Below are positions 14,270 through 17,231 of a stretch of DNA of 17,231 nucleotides, piece after piece (the first letter of the stretch is position 1; the number at the start of each line of letters is the position of its first letter). The stretch lies in contig JAAUSP010000100.1 of assembly GCA_012032575.1 (NCBI GenBank), positions 1 through 17,231 of the forward strand. Direction: 5' to 3'. This stretch comes from Anaerolineales bacterium. Lineage in GTDB: Bacteria > Chloroflexota > Anaerolineae > 4572-78 > J111. A program made the position numbers and the translations under genes. The notes beneath the pieces are model-generated. The model made no database searches. It saw only the letters and a list, made by a program, of their open reading frames with translations, and was not told where the DNA came from.

Positions 14270-14304
14270 CAGATTTTTTTGCTACCCTGTTACCTTGCTA
14301 CCTT
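14247..14304. repeat. 24-base-arm hairpin built of 8-base units AAGGTAGC
   Basis: The left arm 14247-14270 and right arm 14281-14304 match as inverted copies with one mismatch. The loop is AGATTTTTTT. The helicase stop TAG (14267-14269) lies within the left arm. No T-tract follows the right arm, so it is not a classical terminator; it fills the gap before the nuclease gene. Confidence 0.9.
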
Positions 14305-14322
14305 GCGATATGGAGATTTACA

Positions 14323-15162
14323 ATGGTTTTGCCAACCACCTTCCAATTCAGTCAATCGAGTCTCCAAGACTTTGAAACCTGCCCACGCCGGTTCAAACTG
14401 CGCTATCTGGACAGGCTGCGCTGGCCGGCGGTTGAGTCGGAGCCGGTGCGGGAAGCGGAACGGCTGGCTCAACTGGGCACGGATTTTCATCGCCTGGTGC
14501 AGCAGCACGTCGCCGGTCTGGCTGAAGAGGTGCTGAGCCAGCAACTCGCTGAAAGCGACCCGGCGCTGCAAACCTGGTGGCAAAGTTATCTCCAGCACCG
14601 CCCCACCCTGGCCACCGGAACGCGCCTCTATCCCGAAATGCAGTTGTCCGTTCCCCTGCGGGGCTGCCGGCTGATGGCCCGATTTGATTTGCTGGCGGTC
14701 CAGCCGGATGGCCGCTTTCTGATTATTGACTGGAAAACGTCGCTGCATAAACCTGAGCGGGACACCCTGGCCCGGCGGATGCAAACCCGCGTCTATCCCT
14801 ACGTGCTGGCCCTGGCCGGCGCGGCCTTCAACACCGGCCAGCCGATTGACCCGGCGACCATCGAGATGATTTACTGGTATCCCACCAGCCCCGACCAGCC
14901 GGAACACTTTCAATACAACGCCCAACTTTGCCGGCGCGATGAGGAATTCCTCAGCAGCTTGATCGAGCAGATCAAACACTCTGCCCAAACTACCGCCTTT
15001 CCGCTGGTCGAGGATAAAAAAGCCTGCACCTATTGCGTCTACCGATCCTTTTGTGATCGCGGCCAAAAAGGCGGGCCGGTGGCCGAGCTGGCCGAAGAGA
15101 CGGTGGGCGAGTTAGACCTTTCCTCGCTCGATTGGGATCAGATTGCGGAGATACAGTTTTAA
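14323..15162 (+). CDS. PD-(D/E)XK nuclease of the RecB/AddB/Cas4 type with iron-sulfur cysteines
   Basis: 279 residues. Nuclease motifs: GTDFHRLVQQH with His56, Glu105 in LYPEMQ, FDLLAV with Asp122, IIDWKTS with Asp136 and Lys138, and RMQTRVYPYVLA with Gln154 and Tyr158. This is the full set for the Mg-dependent RecB-family site. Cys20 in FETCPRRF together with Cys235, Cys238 and Cys244 (CTYCVYRSFC) form the 4Fe-4S clamp known from AddB and Cas4. It would act as a DNA exonuclease with the helicase just upstream. The start follows ATGGAG. The following 83 bases hold a heptamer hairpin. It could be taken for Cas4, but no CRISPR array or cas gene is present. Confidence 0.92.
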   Translation: MVLPTTFQFSQSSLQDFETCPRRFKLRYLDRLRWPAVESEPVREAERLAQLGTDFHRLVQQHVAGLAEEVLSQQLAESDPALQTWWQSYLQHRPTLATGTRLYPEMQLSVPLRGCRLMARFDLLAVQPDGRFLIIDWKTSLHKPERDTLARRMQTRVYPYVLALAGAAFNTGQPIDPATIEMIYWYPTSPDQPEHFQYNAQLCRRDEEFLSSLIEQIKHSAQTTAFPLVEDKKACTYCVYRSFCDRGQKGGPVAELAEETVGELDLSSLDWDQIAEIQF

Positions 15163-15185
15163 GGTGGTCCATGATTTAAAATGTC

Positions 15186-15234
15186 TTGCGTGTTGCGTGT
15201 TCCGTTTATCTTTACGCAACACGCAACACGCAAC
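15186..15234. repeat. Heptamer hairpin TTGCGTG / ACGCAAC
   Basis: TTGCGTG twice (15186-15199) and ACGCAAC three times (15214-15234). Sixteen bases pair perfectly (15186-15201 with 15218-15233) around a 16-base loop. It lies between the nuclease and the next small gene. Confidence 0.9.
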
Positions 15235-15245
15235 ACGTGATCAGT

Positions 15246-15560
15246 ATGAACCAAGAACTATTTCAGACCATCCTCAACACACTCGCTTCCAAAACCCTGG
15301 CTTACCTGCTGCGGGATTTGGAGGAAAGCCAGGCGGAGTGGCGAGACTTCCCTGGCGACGCCCCGCCCCTGGAACTACAACAGGCGTTTCTGGAAACAGT
15401 GACCGCTATCAGAACCGCCGGTGCAGCCCAGGCCCAGGCCGAGGGCCTCGATTTTGCCCAATTGGTCGAACAGGCCAGGGCCGAGTTAGCCGCCGAAGAG
15501 GATTGGATGGCCCAACGCAACCAGCAAATCCGTCAGAATTGGCTGAGCGACCTGGAGTGA
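15246..15560 (+). CDS. Small helical protein of unknown function
   Basis: 104 residues, not recognised. It is predicted helical and acidic, with no membrane segment and no cysteine. Landmarks are TLAYLLRDLEESQAEWRDFP near the start, a Gln/Ala-rich middle (AAQAQAEGLDF), and a charged end (EEDWMAQRNQQIRQNWLSDL). The ATG at 15246 lies 11 bases after a heptamer hairpin and has no clear ribosome-binding site. It is between the nuclease and recJ on the same strand, so a structural or accessory role in the repair cluster is possible. Codon use looks like that of its neighbours and supports it being real. Confidence 0.65.
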   Translation: MNQELFQTILNTLASKTLAYLLRDLEESQAEWRDFPGDAPPLELQQAFLETVTAIRTAGAAQAQAEGLDFAQLVEQARAELAAEEDWMAQRNQQIRQNWLSDLE

Positions 15561-15563
15561 AAA

Positions 15564-15633
15564 ATGGTGAATTGTGAATGAAAGAATGTTTTTAATCGTT
15601 CACAATTCACCATTCACAATTCACCATTCACAA
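15564..15633. repeat. Heptamer hairpin TTCACAA/TTCACCA
   Basis: Five units TTCACAA, TTCACCA, TTCACAA, TTCACCA, TTCACAA (15599-15633). The left arm 15564-15580 pairs perfectly over 17 bases with 15611-15627. The recJ ATG (15636) follows the last unit by two bases. The unit is the same as at 2998-3032. Confidence 0.9.
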
Positions 15634-15635
15634 TT

Positions 15636-17231
15636 ATGACTTACTGGCTTCTCCCTCCCCCAACCCATACCCCCCCCGGACCTGCTTGATTTCACCGGCG
15701 ACCCTTTTCTGGCTCAACTGCTGGCTCAGCGGGGGATTGTGACGGTGGAGCAGGCTCGCGCTTTTCTCGATCCTGCAATTTACTGCCCCACCCCACCCGA
15801 AGCGCTGCCCGACCTGGAGCAGGCTGTGGCCCGTTTGAACCGGGCCATTGAGCGCCGGGAGTCCATCTGTGTTTGGGGCGATTTTGATGTGGATGGGCAG
15901 ACCGCCACTGCGCTTCTGGTCTCGTCCTTGCAAAGCCTGGGGGCGAAGGTCCGTTACTACATCCCCAACCGGCTGACCGAATCGCACGGCATGAAACTGC
16001 CGGCGCTTCGGCGCATTCTGGCGGAAGAGGTCAATCTGATTTTGACCTGCGATACCGGCATCGCCGAGCATGAAGCCATCGCCGCTGCTCAGTCTGCCGG
16101 GGTAGAGGTTATCGTAACCGACCACCACGATCTGGCCGAAACGCTGCCGCCCGCGCTGGCGGTGGTCAATCCCAAACGCCTGCCGCCGGATCACCCACTG
16201 CGCGAGCTGCCAGGTGTGGGCGTGGCCTACAAACTGGCCGAGGGACTGTACCGCAGCCGTCAGCGGGCCGCCGAGAGCGAGAGCCTGCTGGATTTGGTCG
16301 CGCTGGGGATTGTGGCCGACGTGGCCCAACAGGTGGGTGACACCCGCTACCTGCTGCAAAAAGGGCTGCTGGCTCTGCGCCAGACGAATCGCTTAGGCTT
16401 GCAAACCCTGATTGAAAGCGCCCGCCTCACCCCGGAGCGGCTGACCGAAGAGCACATCGGCTTCTGGCTGGCCCCCCGGCTTAACGCCCTGGGCCGTTTG
16501 GGCGACGCCAACCTGGCTGTCGAACTGCTGACCACCACCGACCTGACCCGCGCCCGCATCATCACTCTGCAACTGGAAGCCCTGAACGACCGGCGCAAAA
16601 TGCTGACCGACCGGGTGGTGGTGCAGGCTCTGAGCCAGTTGGAAGATACCCCCTCGCTGGCCGACTACAACGCTATTGTCCTGGCCGCCGCCGACTGGCA
16701 CCCCGGTGTGCTCGGCCTGGCTGCCAGCCGCCTGATTGACCAGTTTGGCAAACCGGCCTTGCTGCTGACCGTGCGGCCCGACGAACCGCTGGCCCGCGGT
16801 TCGGCCCGCTCGGTGCCCGGCTGCGATATTCACCAGGCTCTCAAAAGCCAGGCGCACCTGCTGCACAGTTTCGGCGGGCATCCTCAGGCGGCCGGGCTGG
16901 CCCTGGCCGCCGAAAACATCCCCGTTTTCCGCCGGGGTTTATCGGCGGCGCTGGCGGACTGCCGGACTGCGTCAACTGACGCCGTCGCCCTGGATGCGCT
17001 GGTGGAGTGGTCGCAGGTATCGCCGGAACTGCTGGACTCGATTAACCGGCTCGCTCCGTTTGGGGCGGGCAATCCACGGGTGCGCCTGGGCTGCACCGGC
17101 CTGACGGTAGTGGAAGAGAAGACTTTTGGCAAAACTGGGGCGCACAAGCGAATGACTGTGCAAGACGCTGCCGGACTGAGCCGCGAAAATTATCTGGTGG
17201 GGCGGCGCGACCCAACCCTCACCACAGGGAA
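15636..17231 (+). CDS. recJ: RecJ-type single-stranded-DNA 5'-3' exonuclease, frameshifted near start and cut by window edge
   Basis: The ATG at 15636 gives MTYWLLPPPTHT. A run of eight C (15670-15677) then leads to an early stop. With seven C the frame continues as PPDLLDFTGDPFLAQLLAQ to the window end, about 530 residues of a usual 550-580. DHH domain: GDFDVDGQTATALL (15877 on), LTCDTGIAEHEA, VTDHHDLAE (DHH at 16120-16128), LPGVGVAYKLAEGL. DHHA1 domain: DWHPGVLGLAASRL, ARGSARSV, FGGHPQAAG. An OB-like part begins (APFGAGNP, then RLGCTGLTVVEEKTFG). RecJ degrades single-stranded DNA 5'-3' with Mn/Mg in recombination and mismatch repair. The start codon abuts a heptamer hairpin, and no ribosome-binding site is visible. 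The C-run shift may be a sequencing error. Confidence 0.9.

Noticed and set aside
14247..14304. Hairpin as a rho-independent terminator of the helicase gene
   Set aside because: The T-run is in the loop, and no T-tract follows the stem on the plus strand.
14323..15162. Nuclease as a CRISPR Cas4
   Set aside because: The cysteine layout fits, but there is no CRISPR array, Cas1, Cas2 or effector gene in the window, and a helicase lies directly upstream, which favours a repair nuclease.
2998..15633. Short tandem arrays as CRISPR repeats
   Set aside because: Units are 7-8 bases with no spacers between them, and the sequence changes from locus to locus.

Overview
The window looks like a piece of a GC-rich (roughly 57-60% by eye) bacterial chromosome, most likely an uncultured Chloroflexota of the Anaerolineae/Caldilinea type. 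This rests on the gene mix: a corrinoid methyltransferase pair of the MtmB type, an unusual clan GH-A-like hydrolase, a UvrD-like helicase next to a RecB-like nuclease and RecJ, and many 7-8-base tandem repeats at gene ends. No rRNA or tRNA gene was seen, so the placement is inference.

Left part (1-6121). A secreted repeat protein (cut by the window edge, minus strand) lies beyond a MarR-family regulator and its terminator. Divergent to the regulator, a clear promoter drives a RidA deaminase, which converges with and overlaps a dienelactone-hydrolase-type enzyme. A 604-residue hydrolase-like protein on the minus strand follows. The 551-base gap after it holds a palindromic repeat element, a strong candidate for a small minus-strand RNA with its own terminator, an 11-base tandem repeat and a promoter. 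That promoter serves a protein joining a Vsr-like nuclease-like region, a helical middle and a UvrD-type Tudor-like end.

Middle part (6253-11227). A GntR/UTRA regulator has a near-consensus promoter with a palindromic operator on the transcription start. It is followed by a corrinoid protein and a monomethylamine-methyltransferase (MtmB) homologue, which overlap by 7 bases. The MtmB homologue has an ordinary leucine where the archaeal enzyme has pyrrolysine. A separate promoter then drives an adenine-deaminase-family gene whose last quarter is replaced, in frame, by what looks like the C-terminal end of a helicase.

Right part (11208-17231). A nucleotidyltransferase/HEPN toxin-antitoxin pair is followed by a UvrD-like helicase broken by several frame changes, a Cas4/AddB-type iron-sulfur nuclease, a small unknown protein and RecJ (cut by the right edge). 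This reads as a recombination/repair cluster transcribed rightwards.

Two themes run through the whole window. First, several genes carry single-base frame changes at short homopolymers, which may be assembly errors. Second, at least nine loci carry arrays of 7- or 8-base units. The unit differs from place to place, several arrays fold into long hairpins, and they sit at or inside gene ends.
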